From: Tribonema minus
Taxonomy: Eukaryota; Sar; Xanthophyceae; Tribonematales; Tribonemataceae
Direction: 5' to 3'
Length of the DNA stretch: 64,000 nt
Assembly: GCA_017506865.1 (NCBI GenBank)
Contig: JAFCMP010000536.1
Span: 1,426,001-1,490,000 of the forward strand
The notes below the pieces were generated by a model. That model searched no databases, was not told where the DNA came from, and saw only the letters and a list, made by a program, of their open reading frames with translations. This document shows, piece after piece, positions 27,301 to 39,300 of this stretch; the first letter of the stretch is position 1; each line of letters starts with the position of its first letter. The translations under genes were made by a program, and so were the position numbers.

Positions 27301-30300
27301 AGTGCCACAGGTACTTGGTACTGCCAAATTGCTGCTGCTCTTGCAGGGCAACCCTTCGCAAGAATGAAGCTGGCAGCACAGAGCAAAAATAGCTGCCAAT
27401 GGGCACTCAAACCCTGGCACCTATCACTCCAGCGCGGGCGCAGAAACCGCGGGCGGAGCACACGCTACAAGTGCGCGCAAACAGCACAGGCGCCGGCATT
27501 GCAAGACAAACTCTTGAAGTACGCCGCCTAGTGTGACGCTCCGCTCACCCGCTCCACCTCCTCTGCATACTTGAAGTCCAGGGCGTCGCTGCCGCCGTCG
27601 CTGTCGCAGAGCGGAACCTCCAGGCGGCAGGGGGGCGCGCCCTGAGCACTGCTGCCCGCAGCAGCACTGCTCAGCAGATCTGCGCAGCGCATGCCGCACT
27701 GGCACAGTACGCGTCTGCCGCGAGAGCGGGGCGGGGGGGGGGACGAAAGGCAGTTGGGGGAAAGCAGGTACCTTTGAAGCACATGATCATGTGAAGTGTC
27801 TGAAGTACTTGTGTGGTTCTTTCCAGATGCACAGCTGTGGCGCAGGGCGCAATTGCGTGGCCGCAGTGGCCCAAGCGGGCGCAGCGCAGGCACGAACCTT
27901 TTTACTTCCAACAAGTACGTAGAACTTCAAATGTACTAATGCAATACTGTGTGCGCATGCGTGTGTGTATGCGCATGTCTGTGTGCGTGATGTGCACCTT
28001 CACCTGGTGCAGGGCACAATTGTGCGGCCGCGGTGGCACATGCGCATGCAGCGCAGGCACCAACAAACCTATCATCTTTGAAGTAAGTCAGAGTAGTGCT
28101 TCACAGTATACTTCAAGGTACATCAGAAAGTATGAGCAAATGTGGCACGCACCTGCGCCTGGTACACGGAGCGACTGCGTGGCCGCGGTGGCACAGGCGC
28201 GCGCAGCGCAGGCACACGCAGTCCATCCCGCACGCCGCGCACGCGAACATGGGCTCGCTGCACGCGCCCCTGCCGGTGTACGCGTGGCGCCGCGGGCACC
28301 TCCACTTGGCCATCACGGCGCTTTCGACGGGGTCTGTTGCGCACGAGCAGTGAGGGGAGAAGACAGGGGGGGGGGGGGGGGGGGGAGTTCGTCGGTGAGC
28401 GCAAAAACAACAGGCCTGAGGGGCTTCAGTCGGACTTTTGGTGGGGGTCATGGGGTGACGCGGTTGGAGATGTGGACTGCGTAGGGGGGGGGAGAGGGGA
28501 GCGGCCGCGGCGGCTGCGGTCGTTGATGAGAGGCCCTGCTTTCGTAGAGGCTGCAAATATCGCTGCACCGCGAGCTCCCGCTGCAGCCCACGCACAGCTA
28601 CATGCAGGCTGGGCAGAAACCCACAGTCTCCGCTTGTCCTCGTGATCCAGTCATAGGAAGAGCTGCATCACCAACCCCCTCCCCAACTTGAGCAGAAAGG
28701 TTAGGGCGAGTGTTTGGGTAGAAATTGGTTCCCTTCGCGTTTCGAGCATGCATCCGGGCCCTCAGGGAGTCGGTGGCAGGCCGCATGGAACTGCCAAGCT
28801 GGGTTCGAAACGATCGCTTTGGCGCTGAATCGTGCACGGCCGAATGCAGACAAGACTTTTTGTCAAAGAGTTGGCAATGCATTCAGCACTGTGCTCAGGG
28901 GGGGGGGAAGGCGGATGTGCTACGCAAGGCCGGGTTAGCTAAGCGTCAGATCCTCATTGAGCTGAGCGTATCGCTGGCGCGGGAGTTGGCGGAGCGCGTC
29001 ATGGCGTACACATGCGGAGCACGAACGCTGGGCTGTGTTGCAGCGCCGGTATCCAAGCTCCTAGGGCACAGCGCAGCCTAGGCTGCTGCGTTGACGCAAG
29101 CTTTTCGATTTGCATAGGCAACCCGGCCTCCCTTGGGCCTTTATAAATACAAGTCCATACGTACGGCCGAGGTAGGATTTACAACTGGCGTACCGTGAGG
29201 CGAACCGTGTCGCAACACGGCTTACGGCCGCATTTCATCTGCGCGTTCCGACACCAGTCACGTTGCCCTGACTAACGCAGTCGCCGGACATTCACTCCGC
29301 CGGCCCGTGCCGCCGCACACTTGCGCTTCGCCGCAAAGAGTGAGTCTGAGTCCTGTCAGCTCTGCCGGCCCGTGGCGCTGCACCCTCGCGCCTTGGCACA
29401 CGCCGTGCGGCCATTCAGCGACTCCTCGACTGTTGCCCTCGCCAGACCGAACCCTAGCATCTGCGAAGGAAGCAATTCGCTGCTCCTGAGGCTGCCTTGG
29501 CGCGCCATGCACCACCGCAAACTTCAATAAACTTCAAGTCACACTTCAAGTCTCCAAGCTCACGCGAAGGGCGAGTGCGGTTCCTCACAAGGCGACTCAC
29601 CCGGGCCGCCGTGACTCGCGCTTGTCAACTTCCACCGGTTGTTGAACTCCCAGCCTTTCGCGGCCATGGTCTCGATGGCGATCGCCGCCGAGTGGCGGCT
29701 GCACGGGCCCGCACGCACCGCAGTGACGGCGTGCCGCGCCTGCGCGACGCACACATACGACATTAGTGCAGTGTCATAGTGCAGTGTCATAAGAAGCACT
29801 TGGGTTGTATAGAACCGAACATGCTTGAAGTACGACACAAACGATCAGTCACGTGGGTGTGCTATAGCTCGGCACGCATGGATCACTGCCGAAGCACCAG
29901 CCTATACAGGATGGACAGTTGCTTAAGGTTTGTGAACGATGAATGACATACAGGTACCGTAGCCTCGCAGGGCTGGGGCTGAGACTAGAGCCACGTCACA
30001 CCGCTCAGCTTCCTTGTTATGCTCAGCCATGCAGTGGAGAGGCCGTGGCACGCGCAAGTCCGTCTTCTACTTGTTTACGACAACGAATCAAAAGATCGTA
30101 GAGCTCTACTAGTAGGTGACAAGGTGTGGTTAGCCGCCAAATTGAATGCCTTCCACCAATAACCGTGGTCGCCGCTGCTGCGGCAATTTGCCACGAGTCA
30201 AACAGTGCCACCATATCCGACAGTATATACTTCGAGGTATCACTGTTACCTAGTGTTGCACCGCAGCGCGCACCGCCGTCATGGCGTGCCGCGCCGCTTA

Positions 30301-33300
30301 CCATGTACAAAGAAATAACGTGGGTGAAACATGAAAAGCTTTCTCTTTAGGTGATCATCGGCTACGCTGGATTTCAAGCTACCACACCCGACAGGAGCGT
30401 GGCAGCGGCCGGGCAGCACCAGTCACTAGCCGCTCATGACTTTCCTTTAAGTTCAAGTAAGTAGCTTCAACCAGCACTGAGCACTGAAGCGCGGCCCTCA
30501 CCTCCAGGTCAAACTGCACCCTCACGGGAGCCGCCGTCATGGTCCTGCGTAGCAACGGCGAGCGGCAGGAGAGGATCACCGATAGATGAGATGAGACTCT
30601 TTGGGTGAGTGGCAGGGTCACAACGCATTGTTCTTGTGCTGAAGTAGACTCTTGAAGTGATCGGCAGGGTCGCAACACATTGTCTTCAAGCATCAGCGGT
30701 GACACCTCTGACTGCTCAGATGCAGGGTTTTGCTGGACGTGGGCCCACAAGCAGTTCTGCGGGCAAAAACGTAGTGACCCTCACCCCTTGCGGAGCACTG
30801 TTGGCTAGACGCTGCAAGCGCTCTGCCAGCATCGCCTTACCTACCGCTTGCCCAATGGCATGCACAGGGCAGGGCTACCTTCAACTCAACCCTAGCCCCA
30901 ACTCTGAAGCTAACCCTACATCGGATGCGGCGGCTTGGTTATGTGGACAAGAAACCCTAACCCTAACCCTAACCCTACACCAGCAACCACTGAAGGCCGA
31001 CTGCAAGCCCTAGATGCGTCGTGATTGATGCGCATGCGGCGCGGCGGCGGCCGCGGACGAGCGCCGAGGAGGAGCGGCGCCGGTGCGACCAATGACTGCC
31101 GCCTGCAAGCCCTAGATGTGCTTGCAAAGGTGATGGTGCAACGGCCCGGAATGAGCACTGAGCAGGAGCAGCGCCGGTGCTCTTGCCTGCGCTCGCCGAG
31201 CCCGAGCTCGCCCAGCCAGCCCTTGCCCCACGCATAGAGGCGCCCCTGCGCGCAGCACGCGAGCGAGTGCGCCTTGCCCGCAGCAATATCTGCACGCGGA
31301 CGGATATGACCTAAGGTTAGGTTTTTTGATGCAAGACCTAAGGTTAGGGTATGGTGTAGCAGGCGCCCCTGCGCGCAGCGCGCCAGCGAGTGCGCCTTGC
31401 CCGCAGCGACATCTGTGCGCGGACAGACGCGTACTGTAGAGTCAGAGTGGGGTCTGCGAATGCGATGCTGGGGCTAGGGTCTGGTATCAGATGCGGGTTA
31501 ATTTGACTCGGACTGGCGGATAGAGTCAGACTGGCAAGTTGGTCGCCGGCGGCGACCAAGGGTTGGGGTTCGGTGGCGAATCGAGCAATTAATGTTTGGG
31601 TAGAGTCAGGGACAACTTGTGTGCCGGGTGCTGCGACGCCTCACTCTATGTATGACTTGACATAGCAAAGTTGTGTTGAATCGTGGCACATGCGCTGGTC
31701 GCAAGAAATGACACTGGCCACGGCACCCAGCAAATTGCTACTTCAAAGGCAGATGGCCTTTTTCATGCGATTTCCGTACAGTGGAGTCTCGGGGCTAGGA
31801 TTGGGGTGAGGGTCAGGATCAGGGTGAGAGCGCCGGCCCACGCTGGTGGGGACAGAAGGCAGCACTGCGACACATGGCGCATGCATTCAGCGGCGTCCCT
31901 CGCAGCACACGTACGTGCAGCACTCGCAACTGTCTCTCTGTCCAATCAAAGCGTTGTTCCCTCATCATGCCGTGTGCAATCCTTCCCGTGCGCCAATTGC
32001 CATGTTCCGAGTACCCGCTTCTGTAGCAGCACAAATGCACCGTGGAGTGTTTCTTCGTCAAAGCACAACAGGCCGGTATCCTATTGCTTCACTGAACAAC
32101 ACAACCAAGCAAAGCAAGGCAGCCATACCTGTCAGCAGCGGCGTGCCTTTATTAAAATCCACCCGTCGCGGCGTCAGAACCTCTGCTACCCACTCCCCCA
32201 CCCCCAGCTGACCGTTCCCCCCGAACCCCCACGCCAGAATGACGCTTGTTCTGGCCCATGGGCACGCACGCGTCTTGCCCCAGGGCGCTGAGCGTTCGCA
32301 CAGCAGCAGCGTGTGCGCCCCCCCGAGAGCCCCCTGTGATGGCGAAGGGGGGGGGGCGCTCGTGAGACGGTGCTAGTGTGATTCACTGTTTGCTCACGCT
32401 TGAGGTGCGAAGTTGCCCCAGATTATCTTGATCGCACTTGCTGCGAGGGGGGGGGGGGGGGTTCAACGTTTCCGGCAGGCGCTAAGTGAGCTATCCCCAT
32501 TCTGTGCTCAACCTCACTTGAGCCCGAACCTAATCCAAAGTACACACACAAGGCATGCCAGCTTGTCGTCGAGAAAGCACTCAATGCTCAGCCACGTATT
32601 TCAAAGGACATTAACAGATGCGTACATGAATGCACCAGTAAGACGTCCAGCATTGTCCCGTACACAAATCTAAGGGTACCCCCCCCCCCCCCCCCCCCCC
32701 CCGGCCGACTCCCGCGCCCAAATCATGCTTTGTTGTAGTGCATGAGCACCCGCAATTTTTGCAGGTCAGTAGCGTTGTGCACTTGTACAGGATGGACGGG
32801 CGGGCGCAAGGGGCATTCAAATCGAACCACTTGCAAGCGGGCGATGACAAATGCATGACCAGGGGAACCGGAAAGGGCGGACCCCCTCGGCAGGGAGCTT
32901 GGGGGTGGGGAACAAGAGGAGGTGGCAAAAGGGTCTGGACAAGGGCGCGCCTCCGTCGCCAGGGAGCTTGGGGGCGGGGAACAACGGGAGGTATTGCATG
33001 CTCGTCCAAGCAGACTCTGGAGCGCTCTGATGTTGGGGATGGCACAGGTGTGGCAAGGTGCGAGTGTTGGGGCGCAGATCACGTTGCCGCACGTGACGCA
33101 GCTGCAATTTGTAGAGTTCCTCTACGCAGCAGCAGTTTGATTGCCTGCCTTGATGGGCGTGTGCTCGTGGCAGCCGACGGGCCACGCGCGCCGCTGCAGC
33201 AGGGCCGGCGTGTGGCGGTTGCGCCTGTCGCCGAGGCCGAGGCGGCCATGGGCGCCCCTGCCCCAGAGCCACACCGCGGCAGCGCCTGCACGGCGCAGCG

Positions 33301-36300
33301 CAGTGGATATTTGGCAAAGCGGATTGTCACAGCATGCATGAAGGGAGTCATCTGAACGTACAAACGTTCAGAGTGGTGGCTGAATGTCGCGGCAACGCTT
33401 GCGCGTCATGGGCATTCATGAAGCGTGCTGTCGTTGGAATGCATGTAGGCAGCAGTTTAAAGGCTGAAGAACTCTAGAATTTCCGCCGAGAAACACAGAG
33501 CGTTACTGGCGCACATGCATGCAGCACGAAATGAACTTAGAGCGCAGCAGCAGTGACCGCCCCCCCCCCCTCTCCCCCCCCCCACCGGGGGGGAGCTGCA
33601 ACACCGGCGTCCGCACGCAATGCACCAGCGGCATGAGCAGTAAGTCAGCTGATGGTTCAAAGAAAGAAAGGAAAAATGATGTGTCCGCTCGCGGATTGTA
33701 CCGCTGCTGCACGTTAAGGCCCCGGCGGCCACGCCTGCACCTCTGTGCGCGCACAACAGCAGCAGTGCGCACTGCGCACGAGCAGCGGGAGCACCTGACG
33801 ATTGCCCGGTGCGACTGACAGCAGCAGCGTGCAAGCAGCTGAAGCGACCTGACAATTGCCCTGTGCAAATGATGTCACAGCGTCAAGTGCCATGCGAGAG
33901 CCATCCGCGCCAGGCACACCAACTCAGCACATCTGCGTCAGCATCGACCAGCAAACAACGAGACAGGCGCGGGCTCGTACAGGGAGGCCGTCCCATAACA
34001 GCACGGGGGCTGCAGTAACCCCAACTCTAACCCTAACCCTAGCCCTGACCCCAACCCTCCCACGGTACACCCACTTGAAGTACGTGATGGCGTATCTGGC
34101 GGCGCCGGCTCGTGGGGGCAGTAGTGGGGGTTCTGAGGCAGACGAGGTCCTCCTGGAAGCCCTCCTGTAGTTGGCTTGGCGGTCAGTGACTGTTTTATAG
34201 TGTAGAGAGTGCATGTGTTGAAAGTTTGACACAGCACACGTGTACACGAGTTGCATATCTGTTATTCATAGGGTTTCCGCCCTCAAGCGGAAGTAAATAA
34301 AGAACATGCGCAAAGCGGAGACGTGCCAAAAAAAAACCCGCTCGGTGCTCAGCGCACGCCCCCCGCTGCTTGCTGCACGCCCCCTACCTGCTGCTTGCTG
34401 CTGCCGCCGCTCCCCCGGCGCGGTGATGGCGAGCGAGTGCGCCGCACCCGCAGCAGCGCTCAGCACACGCAGCCCCGCCAGGGCCGCAACCGCGGCGGGC
34501 TCGCACCTGCGCGTTGAGAAAGGTAAAGAAGCACCGGGTAAGTGGCGGTCAGCGTTGAACTTCATCAATCACGTGTCTTGTACGTGGCTGTGTGCACAGC
34601 TGTGCGCACATGTCCTGATTCAGGCATTGAGCTACAGCCCACCACTCCTCACCAAAGCCGGGCTCGTGATGAGCGCTGACACAGGCACAATGAACTGTGC
34701 TGCCAACATTGTATGCACTGACTGTGCCGTTGCATGGCCATCAAGAGGCTTGGACTGCCTCTGTGTAGGAGCCTCCTGGGCCGTGAATGTATGCGGAGCA
34801 ACAACTTAAACTCATCGCAACACCAAGTGCACATTCATTTCATGATTGACCAACAGTTCGAGCATCGCAAGTAGGAGATGCTGATTAGGACACTAGAAAA
34901 AGTCCTGCACAAATCGCGGCAGTGGAACGTGCGCTCATTATCAAGTTCCGCTCAAATGCATTCATTGCCAGCCCTCTGCTAGACTGCATTTACTGCAAGC
35001 TTTTGCAAGCCATGAACGCGGAGTCACCTGTCCTTGTAGTCGCCATGGCCTAGCCGGCCATCCTTTCCGGCGCCTGCGACGCCACACAGTGCATGACAGC
35101 AACAATGGCAGCAGGGTCAGCGGGGGCGGGGGGGCAATCATGCAGCGCAGAAGTGAGTGTTGTTCTCACTGCGGCAGATAGGCCCTCAGAGAGGACTGCG
35201 GCGTTACGCATGACATCTAAATCCTCTGAGATGTATCGGCAATGCCAGTGTGTGTGAGGGCCGCAATAGCAGGGGCTGGGGGCGGGGGCGGGGGGGGGGG
35301 GGGGCAGTCATGCACCGCATAAGTCAGCATTTAAGAGTATATATAAGTTTGTATGTAATCTACATTTATACATATGAAAACGAATCAGAAGATCGTAGAC
35401 CTCTAGGTGACAAGGTGTGGTTAGCTGTCAAATTGAATGCCTTCCACGAATGACGTGGTCGCCGCTGCTGCAGTCATTGGCCACGACTCGAACATATATA
35501 TATATTTGTGCGGTAGCGGTAGGACGCTGGTGCGTACAGTGCAGCCAGTCGCTGGGTTGCTCGTGATTTATTACGGATCCCGCGCCCGAGCGCTTGGGTT
35601 TCACGTAGTCTAAGTAGTCATAATTGCACGATGGACATCTTTAGTGGCACCATATGTTCTTATCTGGTTGAATGATTTTGATATCATTCTTATGAAATAT
35701 CTTCTAGCCGGCCTTGAATCAGCACGCAAACGCACAAGTTTTCGAATCTTCCGTGTCTACCAGTTCTACCATTACCAGTGGATACATCTGGGATCGAACC
35801 TCAGGCTCCTGCACCCAGCACGAATCCACTGAGTTATACATGCTGTGTAGAAGTAGAAGTACGTTGATTAAAATAAAGAGTATCAGTTCAAATTAAAGTT
35901 ATGCCTACCGATTGTAGACATTTTCCCATGTTGTGAAGACAATGCTACAAAGTGTAACGCTCCAAAATACAACACAATGCGCGGCCACCTACATTGTCAG
36001 ACACCGCGGTTTTGTGCGATAATACACAGCATCAAAATATACACGCAGCTCAGAAATCGACTTACCCCATGAGAATAGGCGCCCGTCCAGAGCGACCGCC
36101 AGCACGTGGCTGTGGCCCGCGACCACGGACCTGAAACTCACTTTGCTGCACAGTCACGGGGGCAATCACCACAATGAATATCAGATGAGTAAAGTGGTTG
36201 CATCATTCGCAGGGGCCGGGTAGGGGGTGGCTGCAGTGACGCTTCAACTTCAATTGTGATGTCCTCACAAGCAAGCGGCGCGGTACAGGTGCAGATTTTG

Positions 36301-39300
36301 CTTTTCGCACAGCAGCCTGCCAAGTAGACTAGCATGCTGACCTGCCAGCCAAGTAGATTGTTGCTTAAAGTTTCTATGTGCAAACATAGACTGTGACTGA
36401 TGAGAACCCAGGCAACAGCAGCTGCTGGGTTCTGGCACACCTGAAGAGAGAGGGGGTGGGCATACTCCCCACACACCGCGCCAGGCAGAGGATGCAAGCA
36501 CGCCTGACAGTGGGTATACCAGCGGCGCCCAACAGAGGGTATGCATGTATACCACCCAACAGAGGGTATGCATGTATACCTGACCAAGGGCATCAGCATA
36601 CCTGACAGCCAGTATGAGCCTGGGCGTCAAAGCGGTCTGCAGCCACGGGCCCAGCCCGAGCTGCCCCTTCGCCCTGGTGCCCCAGGCCAGAGGGGCATGC
36701 ATGTATACATGACAAAGGGCGTACCTGACGGATGGTACGAGCCTGGGCCCAGGTCAGAGGGGTATGCATGTATACATGACAAAGGGCGTACCTGACAGAT
36801 GGTATGAGCCTGGGTGTGAGGGTGGTCTGCAGCAGCGGGCCCAGCCCGAGCTGCCCCTTTGCCCCGGTGCCCCAGGCCAGCAGGCGGCCGCGGTGGCGCC
36901 TGTGCATCTGATCGCTCTCGCTCTGCAGGTGCTGCGGGTATCGACATGGAGAGTGTGGAGTAGGGTTAGTGGAAAGGACGACTCTACCGCTGATCATCTG
37001 TGGCAGCACTCTGGTTGTTTGTTCTTTATGAAAATAAACACCATTGTATTCTACTTTTGTTTCTACTTTTGCTCATGTGTGATCACAGCGCCGACCACCG
37101 GTACTCGCTGGCACCGCCAGATATTGGTGCGGCTGTACATGGCGCGCGCCGCGCTGTCACTGGCACTTCCCGGACCAGCGATGCGGGTGCGTATCGCAGC
37201 GCCTACCGCCATCAGCCGAGGAGGACCATGACCACATGTATCAGGTACTTTCATGCATGTACAAATGAATTCTTCATGTCGCGCAATCCGCATAGGTGAA
37301 GTCATTATCCAAACATCACCATACCGCTCGCCATCACCAGCTGCTGTAGCACGGCGCTGCGCTGCGCGTGGCCGTCGGTGGCGGCGCACTGCTACACCGC
37401 CACCGCCCAGGTGTCCACTTCAATTTTGAAGTACAATCGCAGCACTCACCGTGATCAGCTGCCACGCCACTCAGCTGTTCAGTTCAATAATTGAGTGCTC
37501 GGCATCAACTTCAATTTCTAAGTATGATGGCGGTGCTCACCATCATCAGCTGCTGCAACACAGCGCTGGACTGCGCGTGGCCGTCTGCTGCGGCGCGCTG
37601 CAGTACCGCCATACCGCTCAGCAGTCAACTTTAATTTTATTTTATTTTACTTTTTCAACTGTAGAGTATGGTTGCAGCGCTCACCATCATCGGCTGCTGC
37701 AGCACGGCGCTGGGCTGCGCGTGGCCGTCCGCGGCGGCCCGCAGCCACACCGCTCAGCATCAACTTCAAGTGTGGAGTATGATGGCAGTGCTCACCACCA
37801 TCAGCCGCTGCAGCGCGACCACACCGCTCAGCTGTATACCTCAACTTTTTTATTTCACTTCAATTTTGAAGTACAATTGCAGCGCTCACCATCATCAGCT
37901 GCTGCAACACGGCGCTTGGCTGCGCATGGCCGTCGGCGGCGGCGCGCTGCAGTGCCGCCACACCGCTCAGCATCCAGCGGAGGCCCTCGATGGCCGCGCA
38001 CGCGTCGTCGCCGTTGATCTCGCGCGCAAAGGAGCACGTGTCGCCTGCGACGATGGCGCAATGAGCGCGGCACGGCGTCAAGAGTCTTTGATCAGCACAA
38101 GAGAGATGTGCTTAATGCTGACTGCAACAAGTGTGGCTGTGTGTGTATGTGCATGCATGTTGGCAGTCATTGTCATAGAACGCCCGAAGACAGGATGGCT
38201 GTAACCTTGATCCGTACAGGCACTCTAAAGGCTCTGTAAGGAGCGACTCACGCACCGCCTCCCTCAGTGGCTCGCCCCCTCCCTCCAAACCGCATGCACT
38301 CATTGGTTGCGTCACCTGCCGCTATCTCGACGACGTGGCAGTCCCGCCCGTGCCGCAGCGCGCCGGACGGCAAGACGGCGGCGGGCACCCTCTGCGGGGG
38401 CATCCTGTGCACAGCAGCAGCGTCCGTGCGCAGCGCGCTCAGCAGCGCGAGCTGGCCCCAGCGCACCTCCCCGACGCCGTACACACGCCCTGAGGGGTAG
38501 GTATGGAAACAGTTCACAGGATCGTAGATTTCTACTATGGGTGACAAGGCGTGGTCAGCCGCAATGTATGTTTGTGGTGCAGCAGAGTGGCGTTCGATGC
38601 AGCCTTGTGAGGGCGATCGGCAGGCTGATGCTGGTGGCGGCGTGCGTGCTGCGCCTGCGCTGGGGCGCAGCTCCGTGGTGTCATGTGCAGATGCCCGGTA
38701 AGCGCAAGGCATTTGCGCTGAGCAATGGGTCGTGGTATGACGTGAATGGCGGTCGGCACAGGCATCTGCTGAGCTGGTGACGATGTGCGCCGCAAGAGTC
38801 AGATAATTGTCAGGCCAGTGCCCAGCTGCTGTAACGCTGCACGCGCGGCCACCAGTTCCCCCAGGTATACTGTGAAGAACCATGCTACCGTATTTTCTAT
38901 AATTAAGCCCATGGGGCGAGTTTTTTTTATGAGTTTCCGAGCCCTCACAAAATGACGCCCCACCCTTATTTTTTGCTCATTTAAATGTGCCGCCCCCCCC
39001 CATTTTTCTCACACCATACGCAGCATGTATCCTCTGCGTAAGTGTACTCTGCACACCCAGTGACTAATGCTGCATCACCACATGGTGTGTGCGCATGCAT
39101 GCACTGTCAGCAATGTGCAGAGCAACAGGAAAACGGCTACTAATGGAGGCAAACTCACAAACAGGCTCCGGGTCCCAGAAACAGCAGCTGGCTTTCCGCA
39201 AGTCGAACCGGTTACAGGATCGGCATAGAAGCATGCTGGCACCTCATGATGGTGATAGATGAGCTGACATCGCTCAAATATAAGTGCACCCCACCTTTTT

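Noticed and set aside
35765-35845. Functional tRNA gene
   Set aside because: A- and B-box-like motifs are present, but the acceptor, anticodon and T stems do not pair; kept only as a low-confidence tRNA-like element.
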